Part shown: piece after piece, positions 37,313-47,708 of the stretch
How positions within the stretch are numbered: the stretch's first letter is position 1
Layout of the letters: the number at the start of each line of letters is the position of its first letter
Assembly (NCBI RefSeq): GCF_000760295.1
Contig: NZ_JNBA01000020.1
Span: 1-64,000 of the forward strand
Reading direction: 5' to 3'
From: Prochlorococcus sp. MIT 0701
Lineage (GTDB): Bacteria; Cyanobacteriota; Cyanobacteriia; PCC-6307; Cyanobiaceae
DNA: 64,000 bases
Made by a program: the position numbers and the translations under genes
The notes under the pieces: model-generated
What the model saw: only the letters and a program-made list of their open reading frames with translations
What the model was told of the DNA's origin: nothing
Database searches by the model: none

Positions 37313-37947
37313 TGGCTGAATGTGTTGTTCACGACTGGCAGGGCAAGGAAGCCGGCAAGGCAAGCCTTGAACTCAAAGTTTCTAAAGAAGCCACGGCTGT
37401 TGATCTCATGCACCGTGCCGTGCTCAGGCAGCAGGCCCATAGCCGTCAGGGGACGGCAAGCACCCTCACTCGTGCCGAGGTTCGTGGTGGTGGTCGCAAG
37501 CCCTATAAGCAAAAGGGCACCGGCCGTGCCCGCCAGGGATCGATCCGCACCCCCTTACGCCCAGGCGGCGGCATCATCTTCGGACCAAAGCCAAGGACCT
37601 ACAACCTGGCGATGAACCGAAAGGAACGTCGTCTGGCCCTACGCACCGCGCTGATGGCCCGTCTTGAGGACGTCATTGTGGTCAAAGACTTTGGCACCAG
37701 CCTTAAGGCGCCGAAGACCCGAGAGATCTCAGATGCCCTTGTAAGGCTCGGCGTTGCCGCAGATGCAAAGGTTTTGATCATTCTTTCCACACCCTCCGAG
37801 ATCATCCGACGCTCCGTGCGCAATCTTGAGAAGGTGAAACTGATCGCCGCCGATCAACTCAACGTCTTCGATTTGCTCCACGCCAATTCTCTGGTGCTGA
37901 GCGAGGAGGCTCTCGCCAAGATCCAGGAGGTTTACGGAGATGACTGA
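37312..37947 (+). CDS. rplD: Ribosomal protein L4
   Basis: 211 residues from ATG 37312, which shares its A with the rplC stop and follows AAGGAGGT at 37299-37306. The extended loop [19 protein letters not shown] is diagnostic; it lines the exit tunnel. In enterobacteria L4 also represses its own operon; nothing here shows whether that holds. Overlaps rplW by eight bases. Confidence 0.98.
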   Translation: MAECVVHDWQGKEAGKASLELKVSKEATAVDLMHRAVLRQQAHSRQGTASTLTRAEVRGGGRKPYKQKGTGRARQGSIRTPLRPGGGIIFGPKPRTYNLAMNRKERRLALRTALMARLEDVIVVKDFGTSLKAPKTREISDALVRLGVAADAKVLIILSTPSEIIRRSVRNLEKVKLIAADQLNVFDLLHANSLVLSEEALAKIQEVYGDD

Positions 37948-38242
37948 ACGTTTCAACGGTCGGCTGGCGGATGTGATCCGCCGTCCACTGATCACGGAAA
38001 AGGCGACCAGCGCACTGGAACAAAACCAGTACACCTTTGAGGTTGACCATCGCGCCGCCAAGCCTGATATCAAGGCAGCCGTAGAACAACTCTTCGACGT
38101 CCGTGTGGTCGGCATCAGCACCATGAATCCTCCGCGGCGCAGCCGTCGAGTGGGTCGTTTCGCCGGCAAGCGAGCCCAGGTCAAAAAAGCCATCGTGCGG
38201 CTTGCCGAAGGCAACACGATCCAACTCTTCCCTGAGTCCTGA
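37940..38242 (+). CDS. rplW: Ribosomal protein L23
   Basis: 100 residues: [28 protein letters not shown] and [23 protein letters not shown] are typical. L23 sits at the tunnel exit and is the docking site for trigger factor and SRP. Overlaps the end of rplD, so it is translationally coupled. Confidence 0.98.
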   Translation: MTERFNGRLADVIRRPLITEKATSALEQNQYTFEVDHRAAKPDIKAAVEQLFDVRVVGISTMNPPRRSRRVGRFAGKRAQVKKAIVRLAEGNTIQLFPES

Positions 38243-38258
38243 GGGGTCTGAAAACATC

Positions 38259-39122
38259 ATGGCAATCCGTACTTTCCGCCCTTACACCCCAGGAACACGC
38301 ACCAGGGTGGTCACAGACTTCAATGAGGTCACCGGCCGTAAACCCGAGCGTTCTCTTGTGGTGGCCAAGCATCGCCGCAAGGGTCGCAACAACAGAGGTG
38401 TTATCACCTGCCGCCATCGCGGTGGCGGCCACAAGCGCCTATACCGCATCGTCGATTTCCGTCGCAATAAGCACGGCATTCCGGCCAAAGTGGCGGCGAT
38501 CCATTACGACCCCCATCGCAATGCCCACCTGGCACTGCTTTTCTACACTGATGGCGAGAAGCGCTACATCCTTGCTCCGGCCGGGATCGCCATTGGTCAG
38601 CAGCTGATTTCAGGCCCCGAATCGCCGATCGAGACAGGCAATGCCTTGCCACTCTCAGCCATCCCTCTTGGCTCCAGCGTCCACAACGTTGAGCTTTATG
38701 CCGGCCGTGGTGGACAAATGGCGCGTACGGCCGGCTCAAGTGCACAAGTCATGGCCAAGGAGGGTGACTACGTCGCTCTCAAGCTGCCCTCCACTGAGGT
38801 CCGCCTTGTGCGCCATGAGTGCTACGCCACTCTCGGCGAAGTGGGCAATTCGGAAGTGCGCAACACCAGCCTGGGCAAGGCTGGGCGTCGCCGTTGGCTA
38901 GGGCGACGCCCCCAAGTTCGCGGCAGTGTGATGAACCCCTGTGACCACCCTCACGGTGGTGGCGAAGGACGTGCACCGATCGGCCGTTCAGGCCCGGTGA
39001 CACCCTGGGGCAAACCTGCCCTGGGTCTCAAGACGCGTAAGCGGAACAAGCCCAGTAACCGGTTCGTTCTTCGGAAACGTCGCCGCACCTCCAAACGAAG
39101 CCGTGGAGGACGCGATTCCTGA
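38259..39122 (+). CDS. rplB: Ribosomal protein L2
   Basis: 287 residues from ATG 38259 ([14 protein letters not shown]), 16 bases after rplW. Conserved peptidyl-transferase-adjacent block [23 protein letters not shown] contains the essential histidine. L2 is a core 23S rRNA binder needed for subunit association. Confidence 0.98.
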   Translation: MAIRTFRPYTPGTRTRVVTDFNEVTGRKPERSLVVAKHRRKGRNNRGVITCRHRGGGHKRLYRIVDFRRNKHGIPAKVAAIHYDPHRNAHLALLFYTDGEKRYILAPAGIAIGQQLISGPESPIETGNALPLSAIPLGSSVHNVELYAGRGGQMARTAGSSAQVMAKEGDYVALKLPSTEVRLVRHECYATLGEVGNSEVRNTSLGKAGRRRWLGRRPQVRGSVMNPCDHPHGGGEGRAPIGRSGPVTPWGKPALGLKTRKRNKPSNRFVLRKRRRTSKRSRGGRDS

Positions 39123-39157
39123 TGTCACTCACTGTTCTGCCGTTCGCTTAACCCGCC

Positions 39158-39433
39158 ATGGGACGTTCATTAAAAAAAGGCCCCTTCATTGCTGACAGCC
39201 TGCTTCGCAAGCTGGAAAAGCAAAATGCTGACGATGACAAGTCGGTGATCAAAACCTGGTCTCGAGCCTCCACCATCCTGCCGATGATGATCGGCCATAC
39301 CATTGCCGTTCACAACGGCAGGAGCCATGTGCCGGTGTTCATCACCGAGCAGATGGTTGGACACAAGCTGGGTGAATTTGCTCCCACCCGCACCTTCAAA
39401 GGCCACATCAAAGACAAAAAAGGAGGCCGCTGA
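39158..39433 (+). CDS. rpsS: Ribosomal protein S19
   Basis: 91 residues ([19 protein letters not shown]). It contacts the head of 16S rRNA near the A site together with S13. It keeps the usual place between rplB and rplV. Confidence 0.98.
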   Translation: MGRSLKKGPFIADSLLRKLEKQNADDDKSVIKTWSRASTILPMMIGHTIAVHNGRSHVPVFITEQMVGHKLGEFAPTRTFKGHIKDKKGGR

Positions 39434-39437
39434 GACC

Positions 39438-39806
39438 ATGACGACCTCATCACCCACGACGACAACTATCGCCAAGGCCCACGGCCGCTTCATCCGCGGC
39501 TCCGTATCAAAAGTACGGCGGGTGCTCGATCAAATCCGCGGTCGCACCTATCGCGACGCGCTGATCATGCTCGAGTTCATGCCCTACCGCTCCACTGGCC
39601 CGATCACAAAAGTTCTGAGGTCAGCTGTGGCCAATGCAGAGCACAACCTGGGTCTTGATCCAGCATCGCTTGTGATTGCCCAAGCCAGCGCCGACATGGG
39701 TCCATCCATGAAGCGTTATCGGCCCCGAGCTCAAGGTCGCGCTTTCGCGATCAAGAAGCAAACCTGCCACATCAGCATTGCTGTGGCAGCCCAGACCGAC
39801 TCCTGA
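39438..39806 (+). CDS. rplV: Ribosomal protein L22
   Basis: 122 residues from ATG 39438, four bases after rpsS. The typical core is [24 protein letters not shown] and the tunnel beta-hairpin [22 protein letters not shown] short Ser/Thr-rich N-terminal extension (TTSSPTTTT) is present. Confidence 0.98.
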   Translation: MTTSSPTTTTIAKAHGRFIRGSVSKVRRVLDQIRGRTYRDALIMLEFMPYRSTGPITKVLRSAVANAEHNLGLDPASLVIAQASADMGPSMKRYRPRAQGRAFAIKKQTCHISIAVAAQTDS

Positions 39807-39825
39807 CCCCCGAGGACACCGACCG

Positions 39826-40554
39826 ATGGGACACAAAATCCATCCAACCGGCTTACGCCTGGGGATCACCCAGGAGCACCGATCTCGCTGGTACGCCACC
39901 AGCAAGATGTACCCAATCCTCCTTCAGGAGGACGACAGGATCCGTCGATTCATCCATAAGAAGTACGGCGCAGCAGGCATCAGCGATGTGTTGATTGCCC
40001 GCAAGGCCGACCAACTCGAAGTGGAGCTGAAGACTGCACGACCAGGTGTCCTCGTTGGCCGCCAGGGCAGTGGCATCGAAGAGCTGCGAACCGGCATCCA
40101 AAAAACCATCGGTGATCACAGCCGACAGGTTCGGATCAACGTCGTCGAAGTCGAACGAGTCGATGCCGATGCCTTCCTGCTGGCCGAGTACATCGCCCAG
40201 CAGCTCGAGAAGCGAGTCGCCTTCCGCCGCACCATCCGCATGGCCGTACAGCGGGCCCAGCGAGCGGGTGTACTGGGCTTAAAAATCCAGGTTGGTGGTC
40301 GGCTCAATGGCGCCGAAATCGCTCGCACCGAATGGACCCGCGAAGGCCGTGTGCCTCTACACACCCTTCGCGCTGAGATCGACTACGCCACAAAAGTGGC
40401 TAGCACTACCTACGGAGTACTAGGCATCAAGGTCTGGATCTTCAAAGGCGAAGTACTGGGAGACGAGGCCCAGTCAATGCCTGTGGGTGCAAGCCCACGG
40501 CGCAGGGGCAATCGTCGACCCCAACAATTCGAAGATCGCTCAAACGAGGGTTGA
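39826..40554 (+). CDS. rpsC: Ribosomal protein S3
   Basis: 242 residues from ATG 39826 ([14 protein letters not shown]). A KH domain with the [11 protein letters not shown] loop near 80-90 is followed by the C-terminal domain [28 protein letters not shown]3 lines the mRNA entry tunnel and carries part of the helicase activity of the ribosome. Confidence 0.98.
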   Translation: MGHKIHPTGLRLGITQEHRSRWYATSKMYPILLQEDDRIRRFIHKKYGAAGISDVLIARKADQLEVELKTARPGVLVGRQGSGIEELRTGIQKTIGDHSRQVRINVVEVERVDADAFLLAEYIAQQLEKRVAFRRTIRMAVQRAQRAGVLGLKIQVGGRLNGAEIARTEWTREGRVPLHTLRAEIDYATKVASTTYGVLGIKVWIFKGEVLGDEAQSMPVGASPRRRGNRRPQQFEDRSNEG

Positions 40555-40570
40555 TGAGGAGGCCTGAACC

Positions 40571-41047
40571 ATGCTGAGTCCAAAACGCGTCAAATTCCGC
40601 AAACAGCAACGAGGCCGTATGCGCGGCGTCGCAACCAGGGGCAACACCATTGCCTTTGGAGAGTTTGCCTTGCAAGCCCAGGAATGTGGCTGGATTACCT
40701 CACGCCAAATCGAGGCCAGCCGCCGAGCCATGACCCGCTACGTCAAACGGGGTGGAAAGATCTGGATTCGGATCTTCCCAGACAAGCCAGTCACTATGCG
40801 TCCCGCTGAAACACGCATGGGCTCTGGCAAGGGCAACCCTGAATTTTGGGTGGCCGTCATTAAGCCAGGTCGGATTCTGTTCGAAATGGGCGGTGAAGAG
40901 ATCACCGAAGACATTGCTAAGGAAGCCATGCGCCTTGCCCAGTACAAACTACCCATCAAGACAAAGTTCATCGGCCTGGACGACCAAGAGAAGGTTGCTG
41001 GTAGCGACAAGCCTGCCAGTGTGCCCGCCATCACCGCGGAGTCCTGA
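40571..41047 (+). CDS. rplP: Ribosomal protein L16
   Basis: 158 residues ([19 protein letters not shown]). Conserved segments [25 protein letters not shown] and [20 protein letters not shown]. It binds 5S/23S rRNA near the A-site tRNA. About 20 residues longer at the C-terminus than E. coli L16. Confidence 0.98.
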   Translation: MLSPKRVKFRKQQRGRMRGVATRGNTIAFGEFALQAQECGWITSRQIEASRRAMTRYVKRGGKIWIRIFPDKPVTMRPAETRMGSGKGNPEFWVAVIKPGRILFEMGGEEITEDIAKEAMRLAQYKLPIKTKFIGLDDQEKVAGSDKPASVPAITAES

Positions 41048-41050
41048 CCC

Positions 41051-41263
41051 ATGGCCCATCCCAAAGCCGCCGAGGTGCGCAAACTCACCGACGCCGACAT
41101 CACAGAGCAGATCGATGGCATCCGCCGAGAGCTGTTCGATCTCCGCTTTCAGCAAGCCACCCGGCAGCTGAGCAATACGCACCGCTTCAAAGAGTCCCGC
41201 ATCAAGCTGGCTCAGCTGTTGACGGTGCAGAAGGAGCGCAGCCGCTCCGCCGCCTCCTCCTGA
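41051..41263 (+). CDS. rpmC: Ribosomal protein L29
   Basis: 70 residues. The helical hairpin [29 protein letters not shown] is typical. It begins three bases after the rplP stop and sits next to L23 at the tunnel exit in the ribosome. Confidence 0.96.
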   Translation: MAHPKAAEVRKLTDADITEQIDGIRRELFDLRFQQATRQLSNTHRFKESRIKLAQLLTVQKERSRSAASS

Positions 41264-41280
41264 TTTTTCCCTTAGAACCC

Positions 41281-41547
41281 ATGGCACTCAAGGAAAGACT
41301 CGGCACCGTCGTCAGCGACAAGATGGACAAAACAGTAGTGGTAGCGGTGGAAAACCGCTACCCCCATCCCATCTATCAAAAGACGGTCAGCCGAACCACC
41401 CGTTATAAAGCCCACGACGCTGGTAACACCTGCCGCGTCGGTGATCGCGTGCGAATCACTGAGACACGCCCTCTCAGTCGATCAAAGCGTTGGACGGTTG
41501 CTGAAGTCCTCAGCCACAGTCCCAAAGCTCAAGAGGTCTCCACATGA
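41281..41547 (+). CDS. rpsQ: Ribosomal protein S17
   Basis: 88 residues with an OB-fold core: [29 protein letters not shown] and [18 protein letters not shown]. It stabilises the 5' domain of 16S rRNA. The stop overlaps rplN by four bases. Confidence 0.97.
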   Translation: MALKERLGTVVSDKMDKTVVVAVENRYPHPIYQKTVSRTTRYKAHDAGNTCRVGDRVRITETRPLSRSKRWTVAEVLSHSPKAQEVST

Positions 41548-41909
41548 TTCAGCAGGAATCCTTCCTCACTGTTGCCGATAACAGTGGCGCCAAGCGCATC
41601 CAATGCATCCGTGTGCTGGGCTCAAACCGTCGCTATGCCCATGTAGGCGACGTCATCGTGGCAGCGGTAAAAGACGCGATGCCGAATATGAGCGTCAAGA
41701 AATCCGAGGTCGTCAAAGCTGTGGTGGTTCGCACAAAAGCAACACTGCGCCGAGACACTGGCAACTCGATTCGTTTCGACGACAACGCCGCGGTGCTCAT
41801 TAACGAGGACAAAAACCCTAGAGGCACTCGTGTTTTTGGGCCGGTGGCTCGGGAACTTCGCGAGCGCAATTTCACCAAAATCGTATCCCTCGCTCCGGAG
41901 GTGATCTGA
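41544..41909 (+). CDS. rplN: Ribosomal protein L14
   Basis: 121 residues: [26 protein letters not shown] and [31 protein letters not shown] are hallmarks. It takes part in the intersubunit bridge with 16S helix 14. Four-base overlap (ATGA) with rpsQ indicates coupling. Confidence 0.98.
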   Translation: MIQQESFLTVADNSGAKRIQCIRVLGSNRRYAHVGDVIVAAVKDAMPNMSVKKSEVVKAVVVRTKATLRRDTGNSIRFDDNAAVLINEDKNPRGTRVFGPVARELRERNFTKIVSLAPEVI

Positions 41910-41910
41910 A

Positions 41911-42267
41911 ATGCCTATCGCAACCCCCAAACAAAAAACCACTCAGCGCATCAAGATGCGCATCCATAAAGGGGACACCGTCCAAGTCATCACAGGCAAG
42001 GACAAAGGAAAAACAGGCGAAGTGCTACGCACTCTGCCCATAGAGAACCGCGTCATTGTGCAGGGCGTCAACATTCGCACCCGTCACGTCAAACCCACCC
42101 AAGAGGGAGAAAGCGGCAGGATTGTCTCAGAGGAAGCGTCCGTACACGCCTCCAACGTGATGCTCTATTCCAATAACAAAAAGATCGCCAGTCGTGTGGA
42201 GCTGGTTGTCGAAAAAGACGGCAGCAAAAAACGCCGCCTCAAAAAAACCGGGGAGTTGATCGACTAA
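41911..42267 (+). CDS. rplX: Ribosomal protein L24
   Basis: 118 residues. The KOW motif [25 protein letters not shown] is near 17-41. L24 starts large-subunit assembly. After it comes a 125-base gap, the largest inside the first half of the run, with a weak TGGGCT/AGCCCA pairing and no gene. Confidence 0.97.
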   Translation: MPIATPKQKTTQRIKMRIHKGDTVQVITGKDKGKTGEVLRTLPIENRVIVQGVNIRTRHVKPTQEGESGRIVSEEASVHASNVMLYSNNKKIASRVELVVEKDGSKKRRLKKTGELID

Positions 42268-42392
42268 TCACAACTCCAACCACAGAACCCTGGGCTATCT
42301 AAATCACAATTTCCAGCCCACCAACACCAACTTCCCTTCCTTTCCAATCCACGATCTTCTGACCACGTCCAGAAGAACCCTTCCACCAAGCC

Positions 42393-42932
42393 ATGTCACT
42401 CAAACAGCGCTACCGGGAGACCATTCAGCCCAAACTGCTGAAGGACCTAAGCCTCTCGAATATTCACGAAGTCCCCAAGGTGCTAAAAATCACCGTCAAC
42501 CGAGGGCTCGGTGAGGCCGCCCAAAACGCAAAGTCCTTGGAGGCCTCCATTACTGAACTGGCTACTATCACTGGCCAGAAAGTTGTCGTGACTAGGGCCA
42601 AGAAGGCCATCGCTGGCTTCAAAATCAGGCAGGGAATGCCCATAGGTTGCGCCGTCACACTCCGCGGAGAGCGGATGTATGCCTTCCTGGAGCGCCTGAT
42701 CAATCTTGCACTGCCCAGAATCAGGGACTTCCGAGGTGTCAGCCCAAAGAGTTTTGACGGCCGTGGAAATTACACCCTTGGAGTGAGGGAGCAACTCATC
42801 TTCCCTGAGATTTCCTTCGACAAGGTCGACGCCATCAGGGGTATGGACATCACCATCGTGACCAGCGCCCGTACGGATGAAGAGGGCCAATCCCTCCTCC
42901 GAGAGATGGGAATGCCGTTCCGCAGCAACTAA
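42393..42932 (+). CDS. rplE: Ribosomal protein L5
   Basis: 179 residues: [31 protein letters not shown], and [16 protein letters not shown]. It binds 5S rRNA and contacts P-site tRNA. S14 (rpsN), which follows L5 in E. coli, is missing here, as in other cyanobacteria. Confidence 0.98.
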   Translation: MSLKQRYRETIQPKLLKDLSLSNIHEVPKVLKITVNRGLGEAAQNAKSLEASITELATITGQKVVVTRAKKAIAGFKIRQGMPIGCAVTLRGERMYAFLERLINLALPRIRDFRGVSPKSFDGRGNYTLGVREQLIFPEISFDKVDAIRGMDITIVTSARTDEEGQSLLREMGMPFRSN

Positions 42933-42956
42933 GCCCTCTTCGGAGACGACTGAACT

Positions 42957-43358
42957 ATGGCCAACCACGATCCAATCTCAGACATGCTCACCCGCATCCG
43001 CAATGCGAGTGAAAAACGTCACCAAACCACCCGCGTTCCTGCCTCTCGCATGTCACGCAGTATTGCCAAAGTCCTACAGCAAGAGGGCTTCATCTCTGAA
43101 ATCAGCGAAGAAGGTGAGGGTGTACGCACCCATCTAGTCCTCGAATTGAAGTACAGCGGCAAGCACCGCCATCCCACCATCCGCTCAATGCAGCGGGTGA
43201 GCAAGCCAGGCCTGCGCATCTACAAGAACACCCGTGCCCTACCCAAGGTCCTTGGTGGCCTTGGGATGGCAATCATCTCCACTTCCAAAGGCGTGATGAG
43301 CGACCGCGATGCCCGCAAACAGGGCGTTGGCGGAGAAGTGCTCTGTTACGTGTACTGA
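42957..43358 (+). CDS. rpsH: Ribosomal protein S8
   Basis: 133 residues: [17 protein letters not shown] at the N-terminus and the C-terminal [26 protein letters not shown]. It is a primary 16S binder and, in enterobacteria, the translational repressor of the spc operon. Confidence 0.98.
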   Translation: MANHDPISDMLTRIRNASEKRHQTTRVPASRMSRSIAKVLQQEGFISEISEEGEGVRTHLVLELKYSGKHRHPTIRSMQRVSKPGLRIYKNTRALPKVLGGLGMAIISTSKGVMSDRDARKQGVGGEVLCYVY

Positions 43359-43373
43359 CCCGGAACCTGAACC

Positions 43374-43913
43374 ATGTCTCGTATCGGTAAGAATCCCATC
43401 CCCATCCCCGACAAGGTGGCCGTGACCCTTGATGGTCTTGCGGTCAGCGTCAAGGGTCCCAAGGGAGAACTGAACCGCACCCTTCCAGAAGGCGTCAGCG
43501 TCAGTCAGGTGGAGAACACAATTGTGGTTACACCCACTAGTCAGAAACGTATGTCGCGTGAGCGTCACGGTCTCTGTCGCTCGCTTGTCGCCAATATGGT
43601 TGAAGGGGTGAGCAAGGGCTACACGCGCAAACTAGAACTCATCGGTGTGGGCTCACGTGCACAAGTGAAAGGCAAAAAGCTTGTAGTGAGTGCAGGTTTC
43701 AGCCACCCGGTGGAAATGGACCCTCCCGAGGGAATCACCTTTGCAGTAGAGAACAACACCAACGTCACCGTCTCAGGAGCAGACAAGGAACTGGTGGGCA
43801 ATGAAGCTGCAAAGATCCGAGCCATTCGTCCACCTGAGCCCTACAAAGGCAAGGGGATCAGATACGAGGGCGAACGCATCCTGCGCAAAGCCGGCAAATC
43901 CGGCAAGAAATAG
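43374..43913 (+). CDS. rplF: Ribosomal protein L6
   Basis: 179 residues: [15 protein letters not shown] and the C-terminal signature [27 protein letters not shown]. Two repeated alpha/beta domains bind 23S rRNA near the sarcin-ricin loop. Confidence 0.98.
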   Translation: MSRIGKNPIPIPDKVAVTLDGLAVSVKGPKGELNRTLPEGVSVSQVENTIVVTPTSQKRMSRERHGLCRSLVANMVEGVSKGYTRKLELIGVGSRAQVKGKKLVVSAGFSHPVEMDPPEGITFAVENNTNVTVSGADKELVGNEAAKIRAIRPPEPYKGKGIRYEGERILRKAGKSGKK

Positions 43914-43946
43914 AGGTCTGCCTGACTTCCCTCCGCATTACCCACC

Positions 43947-44315
43947 ATGTCTAACCTCTCCCGAAAGCAGCAGACCCAGAAGCGCCATCGGCGCCTGCGG
44001 CGCCATCTCAATGGCACCGCCCAGCGTCCGCGCCTGGCTGTATTTCGCTCCAACAACCACATCTATGCCCAGGTCATTGATGACGAAGCCCAAAACACCC
44101 TTTGCGCCGCCTCGACTCTCGACAAGGACTTACGCACCAGCCTTAAAGCCGATGGCAGCAGCTGTGACGCCTCCAATGCCGTCGGGGACTTAGTCGCAAA
44201 ACGCGCCCTCGCCAAGGGCATCCAACAGGTGGTCTTCGATCGCGGCGGCAACCTGTACCACGGCCGAGTGAAATCCCTCGCCGATGCCGCCCGGGAAGCG
44301 GGCCTTCAGTTCTGA
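43947..44315 (+). CDS. rplR: Ribosomal protein L18
   Basis: 122 residues: [41 protein letters not shown] and [26 protein letters not shown]. It mediates 5S rRNA attachment with L5. Confidence 0.98.
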   Translation: MSNLSRKQQTQKRHRRLRRHLNGTAQRPRLAVFRSNNHIYAQVIDDEAQNTLCAASTLDKDLRTSLKADGSSCDASNAVGDLVAKRALAKGIQQVVFDRGGNLYHGRVKSLADAAREAGLQF

Positions 44316-44329
44316 TCCCTGCTCTCACC

Positions 44330-44962
44330 ATGACCCAACCCAACACCCAGACCACCCCCAATGACGTCCCCGCAGCTGCGGAAGGTCAACAACAAGAACA
44401 ACAGCAACAGCAACGCCGTGGCGGGGGGCGTGAGCGCAGAGGTGGCGGACGCCGAGGCGACCGCCGAGGCCAAGAGCGTGATTCCGAATGGCAAGAACGC
44501 GTCGTTCAGATTCGCCGCGTCTCCAAAACCGTAAAAGGTGGCAAAAAGATGAGTTTCCGGGCCATTGTGGTTGTCGGCAACGAGCGTGGCCAAGTGGGTG
44601 TTGGAGTCGGCAAAGCCGGCGATGTGATCGGTGCTGTTCGCAAGGGTGTCGCTGATGGCAAAAAGCACCTGGTCAAGGTTCCTCTCACTCGTCACAACTC
44701 CATCCCCACCCTGTCCAACGGACGCGAAGGTGCTGCCAATGTGCTAATCCGCCCCGCTGCCCCAGGAACAGGGGTCATCGCAGGCGGTTCAATTCGCACA
44801 GTTCTGGAACTAGCCGGAATCAAAAACGTTCTAGCGAAGCGTCTCGGCAGCAAAACCCCTCTAAACAATGCCCGAGCTGCCATGGTGGCTCTGGCAAATC
44901 TCCGCACCCATAAGGAGACCGCAAAAGAACGGGGGATCTCCCTCGAGCAGATCTACTCCTGA
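44330..44962 (+). CDS. rpsE: Ribosomal protein S5 with extended low-complexity N-terminus
   Basis: 210 residues. The core is normal: double-stranded RNA-binding fold from about residue 58, with [24 protein letters not shown] and [25 protein letters not shown]. The first 55 residues are a Gln-rich (QQQEQQQQQ) and then Arg/Gly-rich tail not seen in E. coli S5, encoded by a CAA/CAG microsatellite-like run near 44387-44415. S5 helps mRNA entry and decoding accuracy. rpmD (L30) does not follow. Confidence 0.97.
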   Translation: MTQPNTQTTPNDVPAAAEGQQQEQQQQQRRGGGRERRGGGRRGDRRGQERDSEWQERVVQIRRVSKTVKGGKKMSFRAIVVVGNERGQVGVGVGKAGDVIGAVRKGVADGKKHLVKVPLTRHNSIPTLSNGREGAANVLIRPAAPGTGVIAGGSIRTVLELAGIKNVLAKRLGSKTPLNNARAAMVALANLRTHKETAKERGISLEQIYS

Positions 44963-44969
44963 TTCCCCT

Positions 44970-45425
44970 ATGACTACTCTTCGACTCGACTCTCTCAAAG
45001 CCAACGCAGGTGCAAGACGCCGCAAAATGCGTAAAGGTCGCGGCATTGCCGCTGGCCAAGGAGCAAGCTGTGGTTTCGGCATGCGTGGCCAAAAGTCCCG
45101 CTCTGGTCGCCCTACCCGCCCTGGCTTCGAAGGCGGGCAGATGCCTCTCTATAGGCGCGTACCCAAACTCAAACACTTCACCACAGTGAACTCAAAAGAG
45201 TTCACTGTGGTGAACGTAGCGGCCCTCAATGAACTCAAGACGGGTAGCACAATCAATCTAGACACCCTTGTCAAAAGTGGTGTTGTCACTAGTCCCAAGC
45301 ACCCTTTAAAGGTACTTGGCAATGGAGAGCTCAAAGTCAAGCTGACCATTCAGGCCGCTGCATTCACCACTACAGCCCGCAACAAGATCGAAGCCGCTGG
45401 CGGCACATGCGAAATCCTTGACTGA
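44970..45425 (+). CDS. rplO: Ribosomal protein L15
   Basis: 151 residues from ATG 44970 ([25 protein letters not shown]). The Gly-rich [18 protein letters not shown] and [19 protein letters not shown] segments are diagnostic. It is a late-assembly 23S binder. Residues 70-82 ([13 protein letters not shown]) are encoded by a perfect 17-bp inverted repeat (45177-45214). Confidence 0.98.
   Translation: MTTLRLDSLKANAGARRRKMRKGRGIAAGQGASCGFGMRGQKSRSGRPTRPGFEGGQMPLYRRVPKLKHFTTVNSKEFTVVNVAALNELKTGSTINLDTLVKSGVVTSPKHPLKVLGNGELKVKLTIQAAAFTTTARNKIEAAGGTCEILD
45177..45214. repeat. Perfect inverted repeat, 17-bp arms, AAAA loop, inside rplO
   Basis: TTCACCACAGTGAACTC (45177-45193), AAAA, and the exact reverse complement (45198-45214). 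The hairpin lies wholly in the L15 reading frame. Its strength is far beyond chance for a conserved gene. Confidence 0.97.
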
Positions 45426-45465
45426 AACGATGGCAAGTCAAGACACCTGCATGTCTATGGTCTGA

Positions 45466-45500
45466 GCAGTCCGACGAGTCTTCGGGCAACGGACTGCTTT
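45466..45500 (+). terminator. Hairpin with T-rich tail between rplO and secY (possible attenuator)
   Basis: GCAGTCCG (45466-45473) pairs with CGGACTGC (45490-45497) and is followed by TTTATTGCTT. The 107-base gap is wide for this operon. A partial terminator would separate ribosomal-protein levels from secY-adk levels. Confidence 0.6.
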
Positions 45501-45532
45501 ATTGCTTCAAACCCACCCAATCCCTTCCCTCA

Positions 45533-46852
45533 ATGCTCGTCAGTCGGGGTCGCAACCCCAGTGCCGCTGAAGTCATCAGCCAATTGGTGCGCAACCCAGA
45601 GCTGCGCGGCAGAGTGCTGACCACCCTGGGATTACTTCTATTTATTCGCCTCGGCATCTACATCCCAATGCCAGGTATTGATCGGGAGGCCTTTCAGAGC
45701 TTCCTGCAACAGGGAGGGCAGCTGATCGGATTTCTAGACATTTTCACCGGTGGAGGCATCTCCACCCTGGGGATTTTCGCTCTTGGGATCCTCCCATTCA
45801 TCAACGCCTCAATCATTCTCCAATTACTCACAGCAGCTCTACCCCAACTCGAGGACCTGCAAAAAAACGAAGGCGAGGCTGGTCGTCGCAAGATCGCACA
45901 GATCACCCGCTATGTAGCTCTTGGCTGGGGTCTTGTTCAAAGTGTGGTTTTTGCCCTGATCCTTCGCCAGTACGCCGTGGAAGGGCTCAGTGAGGTCGTC
46001 TTTGTCGTGCAGACAGCCCTGGCATTAGTAACAGGCTCCATGATCGTGATGTGGATGAGCGAAATCATCACTGACCGAGGGATTGGTCAAGGGGCCTCTC
46101 TTGTGATCTTCCTGAACATCGTTGCCACCCTGCCAAAAGCACTAGCTTCAACGATTGAAAAAGCACAGACCGGTGATCGCGGCGATGTGGTCGGCATCAT
46201 TGTGCTCGTGATGGTTTTTCTAATGACAATCGTTGGGATCATCTTCGTGCAGGAGGGATCCCGCCGCCTGCCGATTGTGAGCGCAAAACGACAGATAGGT
46301 GGAACCAATTTGCTACCAAACCGCCAGAGCTATTTACCTCTGAAGCTGAATGCCGGTGGTGTGATGCCAATCATCTTTGCTTCTGCACTGATCTTTCTAC
46401 CAATCACCATTGCGAACTTCACCAAAAACCCTTTACTCATAAGGGCTGCAAGCACTCTTAACCCAGGTGCCGCTAATCCATGGCCCTATGCCTTGGTGTT
46501 TTTCGCGCTGATTGTCGGCTTTTCTTACTTTTACGCCTCACTCACCATCAATCCAATAGACATCGCCACAAACCTAAAACGGGGAGGCGTTGCCATCCCA
46601 GGAGTGAGGCCAGGCAGTGCTACAGCGAACTACCTATCCGGGGTTCAGAACCGACTGACCCTGCTTGGCGGATTGTTCCTCGGTGCAGTTGCGATCATTC
46701 CCGCCGCGGTGGAACGCGCCACCAACGTTCAGACCTTTCAAGGCCTCGGAGCTACGTCACTGCTGATCCTTGTAGGTGTTGCCATCGACACGGCAAAACA
46801 AGTTCAGACCTACGTGATCTCTCAACGCTACGAAGGCCTTGTCCGCCAATGA
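45533..46852 (+). CDS. secY: Protein translocase channel SecY
   Basis: 439 residues with ten predicted membrane helices, starting LRGRVLTTLGLLLFIRLGIYIPMPGID. Conserved cytoplasmic segments QLEDLQKNEGEAGRRKIAQITRY and the plug-region GGGISTLGIFALGILPFINASII are present. In cyanobacteria a single SecY serves both plasma membrane and thylakoid. It is followed by adk as in many bacteria. Confidence 0.99.
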   Translation: MLVSRGRNPSAAEVISQLVRNPELRGRVLTTLGLLLFIRLGIYIPMPGIDREAFQSFLQQGGQLIGFLDIFTGGGISTLGIFALGILPFINASIILQLLTAALPQLEDLQKNEGEAGRRKIAQITRYVALGWGLVQSVVFALILRQYAVEGLSEVVFVVQTALALVTGSMIVMWMSEIITDRGIGQGASLVIFLNIVATLPKALASTIEKAQTGDRGDVVGIIVLVMVFLMTIVGIIFVQEGSRRLPIVSAKRQIGGTNLLPNRQSYLPLKLNAGGVMPIIFASALIFLPITIANFTKNPLLIRAASTLNPGAANPWPYALVFFALIVGFSYFYASLTINPIDIATNLKRGGVAIPGVRPGSATANYLSGVQNRLTLLGGLFLGAVAIIPAAVERATNVQTFQGLGATSLLILVGVAIDTAKQVQTYVISQRYEGLVRQ

Positions 46853-46892
46853 ACGATTCCCCACTTCGCCTCAAAGCCCTTTTTTGCCATCC

Positions 46893-47441
46893 ATGAAGCA
46901 ACGTCTCCTATTCCTAGGGCCCCCCGGCGCAGGCAAAGGGACCCAGGCTGAACGTCTCTGCGCAGCCCATGAATTAATGCACCTATCGACTGGCGATTTA
47001 CTGCGTGCTGAGGTGGGCGCCAAAACATCCCTTGGTCAGGAGGCTGCTGCTGTTATGAACCGAGGCGAGCTGGTCAGCGATGAGCTGGTGCTCGCCATCG
47101 TCGAAAACCAACTCAAGAACCAAAGTGGTGGTTGGCTCTTGGATGGTTTTCCACGCACCCTGATCCAAGCCACAGCACTCGAACCCTTGCTTGAGGAACT
47201 CAAGCAACCAATTGAGGCTGTTGTACTACTGGAACTCAACGATGCAGTGTTAATTGAACGGTTAATTTCCCGAGGCCGCAGTGATGACAACGAAAGCGTG
47301 ATTCGTAATCGTCTTGAGGTCTACCGCGAAAAAACAGCCCCACTTATCGACCATTACCGTCAACAAGGACTGCTACAAACGGTGGAAGCCCACGGCAGTA
47401 TCGAATCAATCGCTATCAGCATCGAAAAATCTCTATGTTGA
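46893..47441 (+). CDS. adk: Adenylate kinase
   Basis: 182 residues from ATG 46893. Walker A is [17 protein letters not shown] at 7-23; [11 protein letters not shown] and [13 protein letters not shown] follow. The LID is the short type ([15 protein letters not shown]) without zinc cysteines. It interconverts ATP+AMP and 2 ADP. Confidence 0.97.
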   Translation: MKQRLLFLGPPGAGKGTQAERLCAAHELMHLSTGDLLRAEVGAKTSLGQEAAAVMNRGELVSDELVLAIVENQLKNQSGGWLLDGFPRTLIQATALEPLLEELKQPIEAVVLLELNDAVLIERLISRGRSDDNESVIRNRLEVYREKTAPLIDHYRQQGLLQTVEAHGSIESIAISIEKSLC

Positions 47442-47487
47442 CCTACGTGGTAGGGTTGCCGTTTGGAAATTTGGAGAGCCACACTCC

Positions 47488-47601
47488 ATGAAGGTGCGTG
47501 CCTCGGTCAAGAAAATGTGTGAGAAGTGCCGGGTGATCCGCCGCCACGGCAGGGTCATGGTGATCTGCTCCACCCCTAAGCACAAGCAGCGTCAGGGATA
47601 A
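47488..47601 (+). CDS. rpmJ: Ribosomal protein L36
   Basis: 37 residues from ATG 47488: [20 protein letters not shown], then [17 protein letters not shown]. The zinc ligands C11, C14, C27 and H32 are all present, so this is the zinc-binding (C+) form. Forty-six bases after adk. Confidence 0.97.
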   Translation: MKVRASVKKMCEKCRVIRRHGRVMVICSTPKHKQRQG

Positions 47602-47616
47602 CTCCCTGTTCCTCAT

Positions 47617-47655
47617 TGATGATTGAACAGCACTGAATTGGGCCGTCAATCATCA
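47617..47655 (+). other. Stem-loop between rpmJ and rpsM
   Basis: TGATGATTGA (47617-47626) and TCAATCATCA (47646-47655) form a 10-bp stem with a 19-base loop in the 107-base rpmJ-rpsM gap. No T-run follows, so it is more likely an mRNA processing or regulatory structure than a terminator. Confidence 0.5.
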
Positions 47656-47708
47656 CCAACTCTCTCGCCACCATCGGCGACCCCTATCCCCCCTCGATTA
47701 ACTGCTAA

